Shown here one piece after another: positions 27,388-36,985 of a DNA stretch of 64,000 nt (positions are counted from its first letter, which is position 1; every line of letters begins with the position of its first letter). The notes under the pieces are model-generated. The model saw only the letters and a list, made by a program, of their open reading frames with translations. It had not been told where the DNA came from and made no database searches. A program made the translations under genes and the position numbers. Origin of the DNA: Phormidesmis priestleyi ULC007 (GTDB lineage: Bacteria; Cyanobacteriota; Cyanobacteriia; Leptolyngbyales; Leptolyngbyaceae); assembly GCF_001895925.1 (NCBI RefSeq), contig NZ_MPPI01000005.1:102537-166536 (forward strand). The letters run 5' to 3'.

Positions 27388-28542
27388 ATGGACGACAAGC
27401 TAATGCTGATGATTCCGGGCCCGACCCCTGTGCCGGAACAGGTTTTGCTAGCGATGGCGAAGCATCCGATCGGGCATCGCAGCGCTGACTTTGGCAAAAT
27501 TATGGCAGAAGTCACCGCCAATTTAAAGTGGCTTCACCAAACGCAAAATGACGTGCTGATTCTCACGGCGAGCGGCACTGGCGTAATGGAAGCCGGGATT
27601 ATTAATTTTCTGAGTCCGGGCGATCGCGTGTTGGTTGGTTCTAACGGCAAGTTTGGCGAACGCTGGGCAGAAGTCACCGACGCTTACGGGCTAAACACCG
27701 AGCGAATCACGGCTGAATGGGGCAAACCTCTCGACCCTGAGCAATTTCGGCTGGCTTTAGAAGCGGATGTTGACAAGCAAATCAAAGCCGTCGTCATTAC
27801 CCACAGCGAAACCTCAACGGGGGTGATCAACGATCTCGAAACGATTAATCGTCACGTTAAAGCGCACGGCAAAGCGCTGATTATCGTCGATACAGTGACG
27901 AGTTTAGGGGCAACAAATGTTCCGGTTGATGCGTGGGGCTTAGATGTGGTGGCATCGGGTTCTCAAAAAGGCTACATGATTCCGCCGGGGTTAGGGTTTG
28001 TGGCGGTTGGTGCCAAAGCGTGGGAGGCGTATAAAACGGCGAAACTGCCTCGCTATTATCTGGATTTGGGCAAATATCGCAAAGATGCCGCCAAGAATAC
28101 GACTCCTTTCACGCCGCCGATCAACCTGTTTTTTGCGCTGCAAGCGGCGTTGCGAATGATGCAGGCAGAAGGGTTAGAAGCCATTTTTGCCCGTCACCAT
28201 CGACTGTTGGCGGCAACTCGCGCCGCGGTGCAAGCGATGGCGATGCCTTTATTGGCGGCAGATGAGTGTGCGAGTCCGGCGATTACGGCGGTGATGCCAA
28301 GCGGTGTTGATGCCGAGCAGATTAGATCGGTGATGAAGAAGCGGTTTGACATCGTGTTAGCAGGCGGACAAGATCACCTCAAGGGCAAGATTTTCCGCAT
28401 TGGTCACTTGGGCTTTGTCAGCGATCGCGATGTGCTAACGGCGATCGCTGCGCTAGAAGCCACTTTGCAAGAGTTGGGGCATGAGGGCTTTACGTCGGGT
28501 GCCGGGGTTGCGGCGGCGGCGAAAGTGTTTGCCAGCCATTAA
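27388..28542 (+). CDS. Class V aminotransferase (alanine/serine-glyoxylate type)
   Basis: The 384-residue PLP enzyme has MIPGPTPVPEQVL at the start, the cofactor loop ASGTGVMEAG, ITHSETSTGV, IVDTVTSLG, and the Schiff-base lysine Lys194 in ASGSQKGYMIPPG. This group includes serine-glyoxylate and alanine-glyoxylate aminotransferases of photorespiration, and is often annotated in cyanobacteria as the small subunit of soluble hydrogenase, an old misnomer. Photorespiratory glyoxylate amination is the likely role. AGAAGGA precedes the ATG. A 200 bp upstream region probably holds its promoter. Confidence 0.92.
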   Translation: MDDKLMLMIPGPTPVPEQVLLAMAKHPIGHRSADFGKIMAEVTANLKWLHQTQNDVLILTASGTGVMEAGIINFLSPGDRVLVGSNGKFGERWAEVTDAYGLNTERITAEWGKPLDPEQFRLALEADVDKQIKAVVITHSETSTGVINDLETINRHVKAHGKALIIVDTVTSLGATNVPVDAWGLDVVASGSQKGYMIPPGLGFVAVGAKAWEAYKTAKLPRYYLDLGKYRKDAAKNTTPFTPPINLFFALQAALRMMQAEGLEAIFARHHRLLAATRAAVQAMAMPLLAADECASPAITAVMPSGVDAEQIRSVMKKRFDIVLAGGQDHLKGKIFRIGHLGFVSDRDVLTAIAALEATLQELGHEGFTSGAGVAAAAKVFASH

Positions 28543-28582
28543 GATCGTGGATTAAATCGGATCGGTTATTTGCAAGGTCTAT

Positions 28583-28607
28583 GGGCACGGCAGTGCCATG
28601 CCCGTAC
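28583..28607. repeat. Dispersed palindromic repeat, GGGGCACGGC type
   Basis: GGGCACGGCAGTGCCATGCCC forms a hairpin in the gap between convergent genes. It is related to the copies at 14345, 54291 and 56341. Confidence 0.7.
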
Positions 28608-28633
28608 ACAGATTCGATCTTTAATTAGACGTA

Positions 28634-28662
28634 GATAGGGGCATTTCAAAACTGTCCCTATC
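28634..28662. terminator. Possible hairpin terminator between convergent genes
   Basis: GATAGGG (28634-28640) pairs with CCCTATC (28656-28662) around a 15-base loop, between the convergent aminotransferase and membrane-protein genes. Neither side has a clear T run, so this is tentative. Confidence 0.35.
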
Positions 28663-28665
28663 ATG

Positions 28666-29874
28666 TCACGGATGCCATTTTTTGTTGAACTCGCTCAACT
28701 GATAAGCCTGATAGGTCGATCGCCAATTCAGTTCTCTGATTAAAACGCCTTCTTTGATTGAAACATGAATTTTTGCAGAGTCTGAATGAATTGTTTTGGC
28801 GACTGGATCTTTTTGATAAGTTTGAAGCACATCAAGATTAAAAATCAGCCCATATAAAAGCTGTAGCCCGATCAAAAGGCTCAAATATCGAGTTTTTTTG
28901 ACGCGATCGGAAGTTGCCATTAAATAAGTGACACTAAACAAAAGTGGTAACAGATAAGCATATTCATGAGGAAGCCTGAAAAACATGATTTCGTTATAGA
29001 TAATGCACCATAAAGCACCATGAAATAGCAGTTTCTCAACTCGAACCTTTTGAAAAGGATTCGTGACAATTTTTTGATAGATGCTTCTGTCTTGAATAAA
29101 GAAGATGATCAAAAAAACAAAGGCAGGAAGTCCCCAGAAGTAAATATTTTTGTAGACAAATCTAGCAATAATGCCGACAAATCCACCAGAGGCATCCGGC
29201 CCAATTGCTAAAAAAGAAAGGGACATTCCAGAGGCGAAAAAAACAGGTAGGTAGAAAACGCCAGAAGCCACCAAAAAAACTAGAAAGCCTTGAATCAATG
29301 AGTTTCTAAGCTTAAGTTTTCCTTGAGTGTAAGGAAAGTAAAGTAGAAACGCGATCGCCACCATCGGTGCATAGGTCAACCTCGAAGAAACCGCCGCCGC
29401 AAACAGAAAGCCAGCCCATCTCGGCTTTTCTTTGATCAGAATGAAGAGTCCTAAAATAAAGAAAAACACCCCATAAATGTAATCCATTGATGTTGTGGAG
29501 GCGATAATCCAAAAGGGATTTGACGCAATTGCCAACACCGATAAAACAGCGATTAAAGAAGTCGTGATTCTTAAAAGCAGCGCATAGAAAATAAATAGAC
29601 TTGAGACAGAAAGCACCACTGAAATAAAGTTTGCAAGATAAAATCCTCCAATTTCAGAAGCTAGTCCGATCGTCAATTCTGGAATTAAATTGCCTTGAAA
29701 CCTGGATGGAACATATCTACCCTCGCTAATTAGCGTTTTCCAAGTATTTAACATCCGATAGGTGTCGTCGTCATTTCCATAGCCATTCAAGGCAAAAATG
29801 CCGTAACTAATGACTAAGAAACCTAGAATCCAATAAATGTTAATGAGTTTGGATGGTTTTATTACTTGAGTCAT
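28666..29874 (-). CDS. Polytopic membrane protein, possible GT-C fold glycosyltransferase
   Basis: The 402-residue product has about ten membrane spans. A first extracytoplasmic loop carries acidic residues (NGYGNDDDTYRML), as in GT-C type glycosyltransferases that use polyprenyl-phosphate sugars. No closer family was recognised. It is the last gene of the exopolysaccharide island, 25 bp after the Wzy-like gene. Its DNA is visibly richer in A and T than the neighbouring metabolic genes, which suggests a different history. Confidence 0.65.
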   Translation of the reverse strand: MTQVIKPSKLINIYWILGFLVISYGIFALNGYGNDDDTYRMLNTWKTLISEGRYVPSRFQGNLIPELTIGLASEIGGFYLANFISVVLSVSSLFIFYALLLRITTSLIAVLSVLAIASNPFWIIASTTSMDYIYGVFFFILGLFILIKEKPRWAGFLFAAAVSSRLTYAPMVAIAFLLYFPYTQGKLKLRNSLIQGFLVFLVASGVFYLPVFFASGMSLSFLAIGPDASGGFVGIIARFVYKNIYFWGLPAFVFLIIFFIQDRSIYQKIVTNPFQKVRVEKLLFHGALWCIIYNEIMFFRLPHEYAYLLPLLFSVTYLMATSDRVKKTRYLSLLIGLQLLYGLIFNLDVLQTYQKDPVAKTIHSDSAKIHVSIKEGVLIRELNWRSTYQAYQLSEFNKKWHP

Positions 29875-29899
29875 AGAGATTACTCCAAACGAGTTGATT

Positions 29900-31285
29900 C
29901 TAAGATTGGCTTACCAACGCTGATTTTGCATAATATTGTCGGGCCGCGATCGTAATGCCGATAAAACCCCACAACACCATGCCAAACGAACTCAACATCA
30001 CATTATTTAACCCAATTTGAGAAAAGGTCGCGATCGCGATCGCTCTCGCTGCACTCATAAACGAATCATTCATCGCCTCACGACTTTGAATCAAACTCGC
30101 AATCAGCAATAGCAATCCTCCTAGATAAGGCAACAGTCCGAGCCATCCGAGTGTTAACAGCAGCGTTAAGATTCCGCTATCGTTGCTGCCAATGCTAGAG
30201 TCTTTAAGCACGAATCCCATTCCTAAACCAGGGATATTAGTTACAGCGTCTGTGAGAACTGTGCTGTAACCCTGCGATCGATCGGCGTAACTCACATCAT
30301 TTTGCCCCGAAAATATGGTTTGAACACGAGTGCTGATTACTGACGCAAACGGATCGATCGTCGTCAACGGCAACACAACAATCATCATGACTAAGAGCGT
30401 CAAAATAAGCTGCATTTGTAACTTTGGTTTCAGTGATGGCAAAAATACCACTAATGCAACTACCCAACTCAGCCACGCCGATCGAGCCAACGATAATAGC
30501 AGTGAAAGATAACCCACGCTTGATGCTGGAAATCGTAGCGAACTTCGACTTGCAAACAGTAAAAACAATCCTGCGACCATCACACACGCAAATGGCTGCG
30601 GAGAATGCATGGTGCTAAAAACTCGGATTCCTAAAGGGTTTGGCGTTCCAAAAACTTGGGTAGTTTGATTCTGGAGCCAAAAACGATCCCATCCTGGCGC
30701 AATTAAAAACTGCACGACTCCATAGGCTCCCATCACCAACACGCCCCACACAAAAACGCGCTGAAGCATCTGACGTAAGTCGGGATAAATGCGCCAATTT
30801 GCGTAGAGATGATAGCCAAACGCAACCGGAGCTAACCAATTTAGCAACGGGACAACCACCGTTTGCGGTGGGGAGTTGATCAACCCAACCAAAAAGCCAT
30901 AGACCACTCCCATCATGCAAAGCGCAAAGGGTAAACCTGTTCCTTTTATGGCTTTGGGCAACTCTTTGGCGAAGGTGAGCAGAGAGACGATCGTGACCAA
31001 AAACGGCGCTAACAGCACCGGATTGGGATCAGCCCATCCTGCTTGCACGTCTATTAATCGGCGCACAAATGCTGCTAAAAACCAAATCCACCACGTAAAC
31101 CCCACATAGAGCAGGGGATAGCGCCAGTAGAGAAACGCCCCGATCGCCAGAGAACCAGCCGGAAATGCGTATCGCAGCAATCCACCTGCATGAACCGCTA
31201 GACAGAGCGCTGAGAACAGCACAAGACTGAGAATAGCAATCCAGGCGGGGGCAGGGTAGAAGAGGCGAGAGGGAGCAGGAGTCAT
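29900..31285 (-). CDS. O-antigen ligase/polymerase-like membrane protein (Wzy/WaaL type)
   Basis: From the ATG at 31283-31285 the 461-residue protein has about ten to twelve hydrophobic spans and a large loop after the middle spans (WDRFWLQNQTTQVFG, NPLGIRVFSTMHSPQPF). This is the layout of O-antigen polymerases and ligases. Its start overlaps the stop of the upstream GT4 gene by four bases (ATGA), indicating translational coupling. A longer frame reaching 31390 would overlap that gene by over 100 bp and is rejected. Likely role: polymerising or attaching the polysaccharide made by this island. Confidence 0.82.
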   Translation of the reverse strand: MTPAPSRLFYPAPAWIAILSLVLFSALCLAVHAGGLLRYAFPAGSLAIGAFLYWRYPLLYVGFTWWIWFLAAFVRRLIDVQAGWADPNPVLLAPFLVTIVSLLTFAKELPKAIKGTGLPFALCMMGVVYGFLVGLINSPPQTVVVPLLNWLAPVAFGYHLYANWRIYPDLRQMLQRVFVWGVLVMGAYGVVQFLIAPGWDRFWLQNQTTQVFGTPNPLGIRVFSTMHSPQPFACVMVAGLFLLFASRSSLRFPASSVGYLSLLLSLARSAWLSWVVALVVFLPSLKPKLQMQLILTLLVMMIVVLPLTTIDPFASVISTRVQTIFSGQNDVSYADRSQGYSTVLTDAVTNIPGLGMGFVLKDSSIGSNDSGILTLLLTLGWLGLLPYLGGLLLLIASLIQSREAMNDSFMSAARAIAIATFSQIGLNNVMLSSFGMVLWGFIGITIAARQYYAKSALVSQS

Positions 31286-32415
31286 AGTGAAAGGGCTTTT
31301 TCGTAGCATCGGAGATTGTCTTGTGCCACCCGTGACCATTGGTAAGTTTGGGCAGTTTTGTAAGCATTGCGGCGGAGTCGATCGAGCCATTCCCGATCGC
31401 CGATCAACTGTTCTAATGCTTGCTCGATCGCACCGCTATCTCGGCAGGGAATGACGATCGCGTCTTTGCCGTCTTGCACAATTTCTAGCGGGCCGGGTGT
31501 ATCTGTTGTAATCGGCGCTAACCCACACGCCATCGCCTCAATCAGAGCAACGCCAAACCCTTCGGAAATTGTGGGAAAGAGTTTAATGTGATGTCCTTTG
31601 AGCAAGGTTGGCAGCGTGTTATTGGCGTAATAAGGAACGACCTTGACGCGATCTCGCACCTCTAGATCAAACTCTGCGTAGACCTCTTCGGCAGGACGCT
31701 CGGTGCCTAACATACTCACCTCGACGTGAGGATAACGTTTGAGAATGCGATTGAGCGCAGGTGTGCCATATTGAATGCCTTTGCGGACGATATAGCTGCT
31801 GACTTGAGCGATACGTAACGGTTCACCTGGGGCGGGAGTCGGCTCAAATGGCAGATTGAGATAATGATCAGGAATGCCATTGGGAACGATGTGAGCACGA
31901 TCGGGATGAATGCCTAAATGATCGATCACATATTGACGATCGCGCTGATTGAGCAACAAAACGACATCAGCATAACGCATTGATGCAGCGGCTTCCCAGA
32001 GGCGAATGCTGCCGCGATAGAGCGGATATTTCCAACTCAGGCGCAGATTACCTCGTCGCGCTTCTTCCAGATATTCCAGGTGTTCGATGTGCTCTAAGCC
32101 GTGACACCGCGCGACTAAAAGAGGACGACGCTTGCGAAACTTGCTCAATAGAGTTGCCCACATCCAAGCATCCCCAGTGGAAGCATCGACCACATCAACC
32201 GCATTTTGATCTAACAATTGAGAAATTTGACGAGCGACGAAAATCGGAAATGCCGAAAATCTTGCCAGTTTGTGAAGTCGTTCTGGCATATTGTCGATCG
32301 AGTAATAGTGAACGTCGTGTCCTAACTTTTGATATTCTTGACCGAGCCGCCAGGTTACGCCAGCCGCACCCGCGTTGATATCAAAGGGATAATGACACGT
32401 AAATAACGTTTTCAT
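31282..32415 (-). CDS. Glycosyltransferase family 4
   Basis: The 377-residue product has a GT-B fold: an N-terminal Rossmann half (TCHYPFDINAGAAGVTWRLG, glycine-rich acceptor loop) and a C-terminal nucleotide-sugar half. The latter has VPNGIPDHYL, IAQVSSYIVRKGI and the E-x7-E motif in ISEGFGVALIEAMACGL. Such enzymes add sugars on the cytosolic side to lipid-linked chains. It is in the middle of a run of minus-strand GT4 genes, 30 bp after the previous gene, and overlaps the next by four bases. Confidence 0.9.
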   Translation of the reverse strand: MKTLFTCHYPFDINAGAAGVTWRLGQEYQKLGHDVHYYSIDNMPERLHKLARFSAFPIFVARQISQLLDQNAVDVVDASTGDAWMWATLLSKFRKRRPLLVARCHGLEHIEHLEYLEEARRGNLRLSWKYPLYRGSIRLWEAAASMRYADVVLLLNQRDRQYVIDHLGIHPDRAHIVPNGIPDHYLNLPFEPTPAPGEPLRIAQVSSYIVRKGIQYGTPALNRILKRYPHVEVSMLGTERPAEEVYAEFDLEVRDRVKVVPYYANNTLPTLLKGHHIKLFPTISEGFGVALIEAMACGLAPITTDTPGPLEIVQDGKDAIVIPCRDSGAIEQALEQLIGDREWLDRLRRNAYKTAQTYQWSRVAQDNLRCYEKALSL

Positions 32416-32445
32416 TGGCTCACTAGATGAAAGGTCAGAAAGCTT

Positions 32446-33624
32446 TTACGATTTCAAAGCGCATCGCGGATCGGATACGTTTGAAACTGCATAGGGTGGG
32501 GCAATTGCTCCTTTTAGCAGGTTTTCCAGCTTCTCAAAATGCGTTTGGGCATTGAATTTTTGCTCGACTAATTGCCGTCCTTGCTGCCCCATCTTTTGCC
32601 CCAATTCAGGGCTGTTAATTAAGTGTTCAATGCTTTGCGCTAGGGCAGTGCGATCGCCCGGTTCAATTAAGAAACCATTTTCGCCGTGTGTGACCATTTC
32701 AGGAATCGCGGTGATATGAGTAGCAATAATCGGCAACCCCGCTGCCATTGCTTCAAGAAATACCCAACCAAACGGCTCGGCATAAGTTGGCATCGCAAAC
32801 ACATCAGCCTGGTGATATAACTGCAACCATTCTGGCGTGTAAGCTTTGATGTTTTTGTAGAGATAAATGTTGGGATGATCGGCTTGAATGGGTGTTTGCG
32901 TCACGAGGTGCAATTCGGCTCGATCGGCAAACTTTTCGAGAAAGACCTTCACCAAGTCATGTCCACCTTTGCGCTCAAAATCACCGCCCACAAATAGAAT
33001 TTTGTAAGGTTTAGATTTTGTTGTAGAAGCAGCAAGCGGAATTTTTTTAAGGTCAACACCCGGATAAATGACAGTAACTTTTTCGGGTATAATGCCATAA
33101 TCGTCGATCACCGATCGTCGCGCAGCTTCAGAGAAAGTCACAACGTCTTTTGCGGCTTCAAAAACTTTTTTATCAAGGCGAAGATTGGGCGAAAACGTCC
33201 ATCGTAAGTTAGGTTTCGTGTATTCTCTCGAAGCTTGAGCGGCAGTGCGATCGAGGCTGATCACAGTAGGCATTTCTCGCATTAAATCTAGACATAAATA
33301 GGCAAGCGGCTGCGTGTGAAAATGCAGCGCAGAATAGTCGGCTTTGCCCAAGTTTCTAAGCAGAACTCGTCTTGACAAATAGGCAAGAGCAAGTTGAACC
33401 CGAAATAGAAAAAGATCAAAATTTTGTTTACGAACCCAGTGATTAGATGATTGATAACTTAAAAGGCGACGCAAAAGTTTGCTATGTAATTCTCGGTCTT
33501 GATCGTGCCAATAAAGGTCAATGTTGCAGCCGTCGGAGTGGCTAAAATAATTTTGCATCAGTTGCCCATACGTGCGATGCCCGATGTAGCCTTCAATAAC
33601 CGAAAAGATTCGAGGAGTGTTCAT
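32446..33624 (-). CDS. Glycosyltransferase family 4
   Basis: The 392-residue GT-B enzyme starts MNTPRIFSVIEGYIGHRTYG. It has the C-terminal donor-binding features VIYPGVDLKKI, ILFVGGDFERKGGHDL, and the E-x7-E motif region PTYAEPFGWVFLEAMAAGLP. Its stop is 30 bp before the next GT4 gene, and its start is 18 bp after the preceding one. The sugar specificity is not visible. It shares little local sequence with its GT4 neighbours beyond the family motifs, so the three act at different linkages. Confidence 0.9.
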   Translation of the reverse strand: MNTPRIFSVIEGYIGHRTYGQLMQNYFSHSDGCNIDLYWHDQDRELHSKLLRRLLSYQSSNHWVRKQNFDLFLFRVQLALAYLSRRVLLRNLGKADYSALHFHTQPLAYLCLDLMREMPTVISLDRTAAQASREYTKPNLRWTFSPNLRLDKKVFEAAKDVVTFSEAARRSVIDDYGIIPEKVTVIYPGVDLKKIPLAASTTKSKPYKILFVGGDFERKGGHDLVKVFLEKFADRAELHLVTQTPIQADHPNIYLYKNIKAYTPEWLQLYHQADVFAMPTYAEPFGWVFLEAMAAGLPIIATHITAIPEMVTHGENGFLIEPGDRTALAQSIEHLINSPELGQKMGQQGRQLVEQKFNAQTHFEKLENLLKGAIAPPYAVSNVSDPRCALKS

Positions 33625-33642
33625 TATGGTAGGCGAAGGTAG

Positions 33643-34809
33643 TTAGGTTTGTGCAACGTTTAGCAACGCTCTTTCTACTCCACTAATCATGCTTTCTAAG
33701 CTGAATTTTTTAGCCACATGATCAGAGCATCGCTGCCCAAATTCAGGATCAGTTTCTCGCCAATAAATTACCTCAGAAATTCGCTTGGCTAAGGCTTTTT
33801 CATCTCCAGCGGTCACTAGGTTAGCTGCAAACTCCCCCGTCAAAATTTCAGGAATTCCCCCGATATGACTAGCAACAACGGGCGTTCCACAAGCTAAAGA
33901 TTCGATGATCGATCGCCCAAACGGTTCTGACCAGACACTAGGTAAGACGCTGATATCACTAGTTTGGTAAAGAGCAGCCGGATTTGATAAGTAACCTACA
34001 AATTGAACTCGATCGGCGATGCCTAAATCTTTTGCTAACTGCTCTAGCGATCGCTGATATCCCATGCCTTCCTCTTCGCATTCTTCGCCCTTCAAAACGT
34101 TGAAATGAACGACAGGTCTTCCAGCAATTATCAGCTTAATATTTGGCTCTTGAATGGCTAAAAGTGCGATCGCTTTAATAAGATATTCAAGTCCTTTATC
34201 CTCGTCAATTCGACCCACATAGGAAACAACTTTTGCACGTTCAGAAATCTCCCACTGTTTGCGGGTGGCTAAGAAATCTTGAGCAGGTCTGAACTTGTGA
34301 GTATCAGTGCCATTGTGAACTACCTCAATTTTTGAGTCAGGCAAACCATAGTCTACCCAACTCTGCTTAGTTTGGTGAGAAACGGTAATGCAGTGATCAA
34401 CGCGATCGAGCGCAAAGCGAATTTGTCGATTAACCTCACAGGAAGGAATCTGAAAATAGCAGACGAAGGGCAACCCTCTTAACCGAGACAAGGCATAACC
34501 AAACGTCGCAGTATGACAGACGTTGCTAAACACAACGCTATTGGCGTAGACCGGAATTTTGCCAATTCCGACAACGTTACGAACAAACTGCAAAATGGTT
34601 TTGGGTCGGCGGCGATCGAACCCATAAGCGTCAATGTGCAGGGTAGATTCACAAAACTCACGATATTGGTCAAGCAAGTTGCCTTCTTGTTCATAGAGCA
34701 GTGTGACTTTGTGACCCCGAGCAGCTAAGTCACGACAGATTTCTATCAGGTTTTTTTCTTGTCCGCCTCGCAGTGAGGTCGGTTCTTGTTCTAAGGCAAT
34801 TAAGTGCAT
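33643..34809 (-). CDS. Glycosyltransferase family 4
   Basis: The 388-residue GT-B enzyme begins MHLIALEQEPTSLRGGQEKN, where SLRGGQEKN is the acceptor-side glycine loop. The donor half contains VVHNGTDTHKF, VSYVGRIDEDKGLEYL and PSVWSEPFGRSIIESLACGTP with the two conserved glutamates. It is the first GT gene after the MITE-like element at 34839 that separates it from the HepA-like exporter gene. Confidence 0.9.
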   Translation of the reverse strand: MHLIALEQEPTSLRGGQEKNLIEICRDLAARGHKVTLLYEQEGNLLDQYREFCESTLHIDAYGFDRRRPKTILQFVRNVVGIGKIPVYANSVVFSNVCHTATFGYALSRLRGLPFVCYFQIPSCEVNRQIRFALDRVDHCITVSHQTKQSWVDYGLPDSKIEVVHNGTDTHKFRPAQDFLATRKQWEISERAKVVSYVGRIDEDKGLEYLIKAIALLAIQEPNIKLIIAGRPVVHFNVLKGEECEEEGMGYQRSLEQLAKDLGIADRVQFVGYLSNPAALYQTSDISVLPSVWSEPFGRSIIESLACGTPVVASHIGGIPEILTGEFAANLVTAGDEKALAKRISEVIYWRETDPEFGQRCSDHVAKKFSLESMISGVERALLNVAQT

Positions 34810-34838
34810 CGATTTAGCCTCAATAGATGGGTTAGGAA

Positions 34839-35064
34839 CGTGGATTTACTAAGGTGCAACTGCTCGGACTCAACCAGAGTGTCTAAGTTCGTTGATGGCT
34901 CCGTTTGAGTCGGCTTGTGCCCCCTAAATCCCCCATTCTGGGGGACTTTGAGTTAAAATTCCCGGTTTCAAAGTCCCCCAGAATGGGGGATTTAGGGGGC
35001 GAAGATCCCAGACATGACAAATCAGGATATTTGATGACAAGATTGACAGGTTATTTAATCCACG
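34839..35064. repeat. MITE-like element, family 1, copy 2 (reverse orientation)
   Basis: This 226 bp element is the reverse complement of the one at 24220-24448 along nearly its whole length, including ends (CGTGGATTTACTAAGG at left, TTAATCCACG at right). Its core, 34920-34999, is a 31-bp perfect inverted repeat whose arms are themselves palindromic (CCCCCATTCTGGGGG). It lies between the HepA-like gene and the GT4 genes and could influence transcript continuity. Confidence 0.85.
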
Positions 35065-35098
35065 CCTCTTAACTTCTAAGGATTAAACATATAATCTT

Positions 35099-36955
35099 TT
35101 ATCCATCAGTTTTCACGTCTACTTCGTGTTGCATTCGGTGATAGTGCCATAGTTTACCGCGCTGATTTAGAAGTTCTTGATAAGTGCCTTGCTCAACAAT
35201 TTGACCTTGTTCTAAAACAACGACTTTATCAGCCCGAATAATCGTTGATAAACGGTGTGCGATCGCAATCACGGTGCGTCCTTCTGAGATGTCTTCTAGT
35301 GATTGCTGAATCAATCGTTCTGACACTGAATCGAGAGCGCTGGTGGCTTCATCGAGAATCAGAATTTCGGGATTCCGCAAAAGGGCACGGGCGATCGCGA
35401 GTCGCTGCCGTTGTCCACCTGAGAGCCGTACTCCTCGATCGCCTAGCATGGTTTCAAACTGGTGCGGCATTTCTAAAATGAAATCTAGCGCGTTTGCCTG
35501 TCTCGCGGCGTTCCAGACCTGCTCATCGCTGACGGTTTCTAACCCGTAGGCGATGTTATAGCGCACCGACGCATTAAAAATAAACGTGTCTTGACTGACG
35601 ATCGCCATCTTTTGCCGCAGAGATTTAGTGGAAAACGATCGCAGATCCCGACCATCCATCAAAATGTGTCCCCGTGTCGGGTCGTAGAAACGAGGAATCA
35701 AATCAACCAGAGTTGTTTTTCCTGCACCCGATGCCCCAATTAGCGCCGTCATTTTGCCGCGAGGAATGGTTAGCGTAATGTCTCTCAGCACCAGAGATGC
35801 CGGATCGTAACCAAAATCAACCGCAACGAACTCGATCGCCGTTTTTAACCCTGCAAACTGATGAGTTCCATCTTGCAAATAGGGTTTGTTGTCGGCTCGC
35901 AGCACCTCGGTAATGTTAGCGATCGTGCCTCCATATCCGCTCAACTGTGCCCGGTTGCCGTTCAACTCATGCACCGCCGGAACGAGCCGAAACAAAATAA
36001 ACAAAAACGTCAGCAGTGACGCAGTTTGCAGCGTTCCATTAGCCACGAAGATGGTAATCGCCACAATAATCATGCTGATTAAAACGGTGGTCGCTAACCC
36101 CTCTGCAACGGGTCTCACGACTGCACTGCGGGTTGCCGCTTTCATGCTGGTCTTGAGCATCGCCTGACTGGATTGATAGAAGCGTTTGCGCTCATAGTCT
36201 TGAGTCGCAGAAGCTTGCACCGTGCGAATGCCACTGATAAACTCTAACGAAATGGTGGTAAATGCTCCAGCGGCGGTTGACATCGCAAAACTGCTTTCAC
36301 GCACTCGCGAATTTAGATTTGATAACCCCACTGCCAATAGTGTGAACAACATCAAAGCAATCACCGTCAATTGCCAAGAGATTGTAAACATCAACGCTGC
36401 ATAGACTACTAGCGTTGATCCTTTAGTAATCATGTAAGCAATCAACGAAAATGCTGACTGCAATCGACCCAGTTCACCCGTCAGCGTATTGATCAACTGT
36501 CCCGAATGCGTCTTGCCAAAATAGCTCAGACTTACCGCTTGCAGTTGTTCAAAAATCTGTTTGCGAAGACGATCGACGAGTTTTTGCTGCGTTAACTCGG
36601 TGTAAACCTGGGTTAGGTAGTTAAATCCGGCTCGAATCCAAGTGGAAGCGAGAATTAGACCAGACACTCGATAAAGCCGACTCGTCGCGGAGGTATTGAC
36701 TCCCAAAATCCAAATATCAAACCAGTTCAACCCAGTTTGAAACGGTTTAGCAGTCGGACTAACGAGACTTTGCAAAAACGCTAGCAGGAATCCGAACCCA
36801 AATCCTTCAAAGGATGCTGCACACAACGCAAACGTGATCGCTGCGATCGCAACCCCCGGAAAGTATTGAAACTCTCTCAAAATCAAGGAATTATCGCGCC
36901 AAAAGCCAGTTGCTTTGACCCCACTCCGCACCACATTAGGAAGCTTAAATCGCAT
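35099..36955 (-). CDS. hepA: HepA-like polysaccharide ABC exporter
   Basis: From the ATG at 36953-36955 the 618-residue half-transporter has a membrane domain (start MRFKLPNVVRSGV, then about six spans) and an ATPase domain. The ATPase has Walker A GASGAGKTT, signature RLSGGQRQR, Walker B ILILDEATSALD and H-loop AIAHRLSTI. In Anabaena, HepA is needed to lay down the heterocyst envelope polysaccharide. The N-terminal segment and the neighbouring HepC-like gene suggest this orthologue group; that is by recollection, not alignment. The 31 bp spacing to the sugar-transferase gene suggests one transcript. Confidence 0.72.
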   Translation of the reverse strand: MRFKLPNVVRSGVKATGFWRDNSLILREFQYFPGVAIAAITFALCAASFEGFGFGFLLAFLQSLVSPTAKPFQTGLNWFDIWILGVNTSATSRLYRVSGLILASTWIRAGFNYLTQVYTELTQQKLVDRLRKQIFEQLQAVSLSYFGKTHSGQLINTLTGELGRLQSAFSLIAYMITKGSTLVVYAALMFTISWQLTVIALMLFTLLAVGLSNLNSRVRESSFAMSTAAGAFTTISLEFISGIRTVQASATQDYERKRFYQSSQAMLKTSMKAATRSAVVRPVAEGLATTVLISMIIVAITIFVANGTLQTASLLTFLFILFRLVPAVHELNGNRAQLSGYGGTIANITEVLRADNKPYLQDGTHQFAGLKTAIEFVAVDFGYDPASLVLRDITLTIPRGKMTALIGASGAGKTTLVDLIPRFYDPTRGHILMDGRDLRSFSTKSLRQKMAIVSQDTFIFNASVRYNIAYGLETVSDEQVWNAARQANALDFILEMPHQFETMLGDRGVRLSGGQRQRLAIARALLRNPEILILDEATSALDSVSERLIQQSLEDISEGRTVIAIAHRLSTIIRADKVVVLEQGQIVEQGTYQELLNQRGKLWHYHRMQHEVDVKTDG

Positions 36956-36985
36956 GGATATCAATGAAACTTGGTTTAGCTCAAT

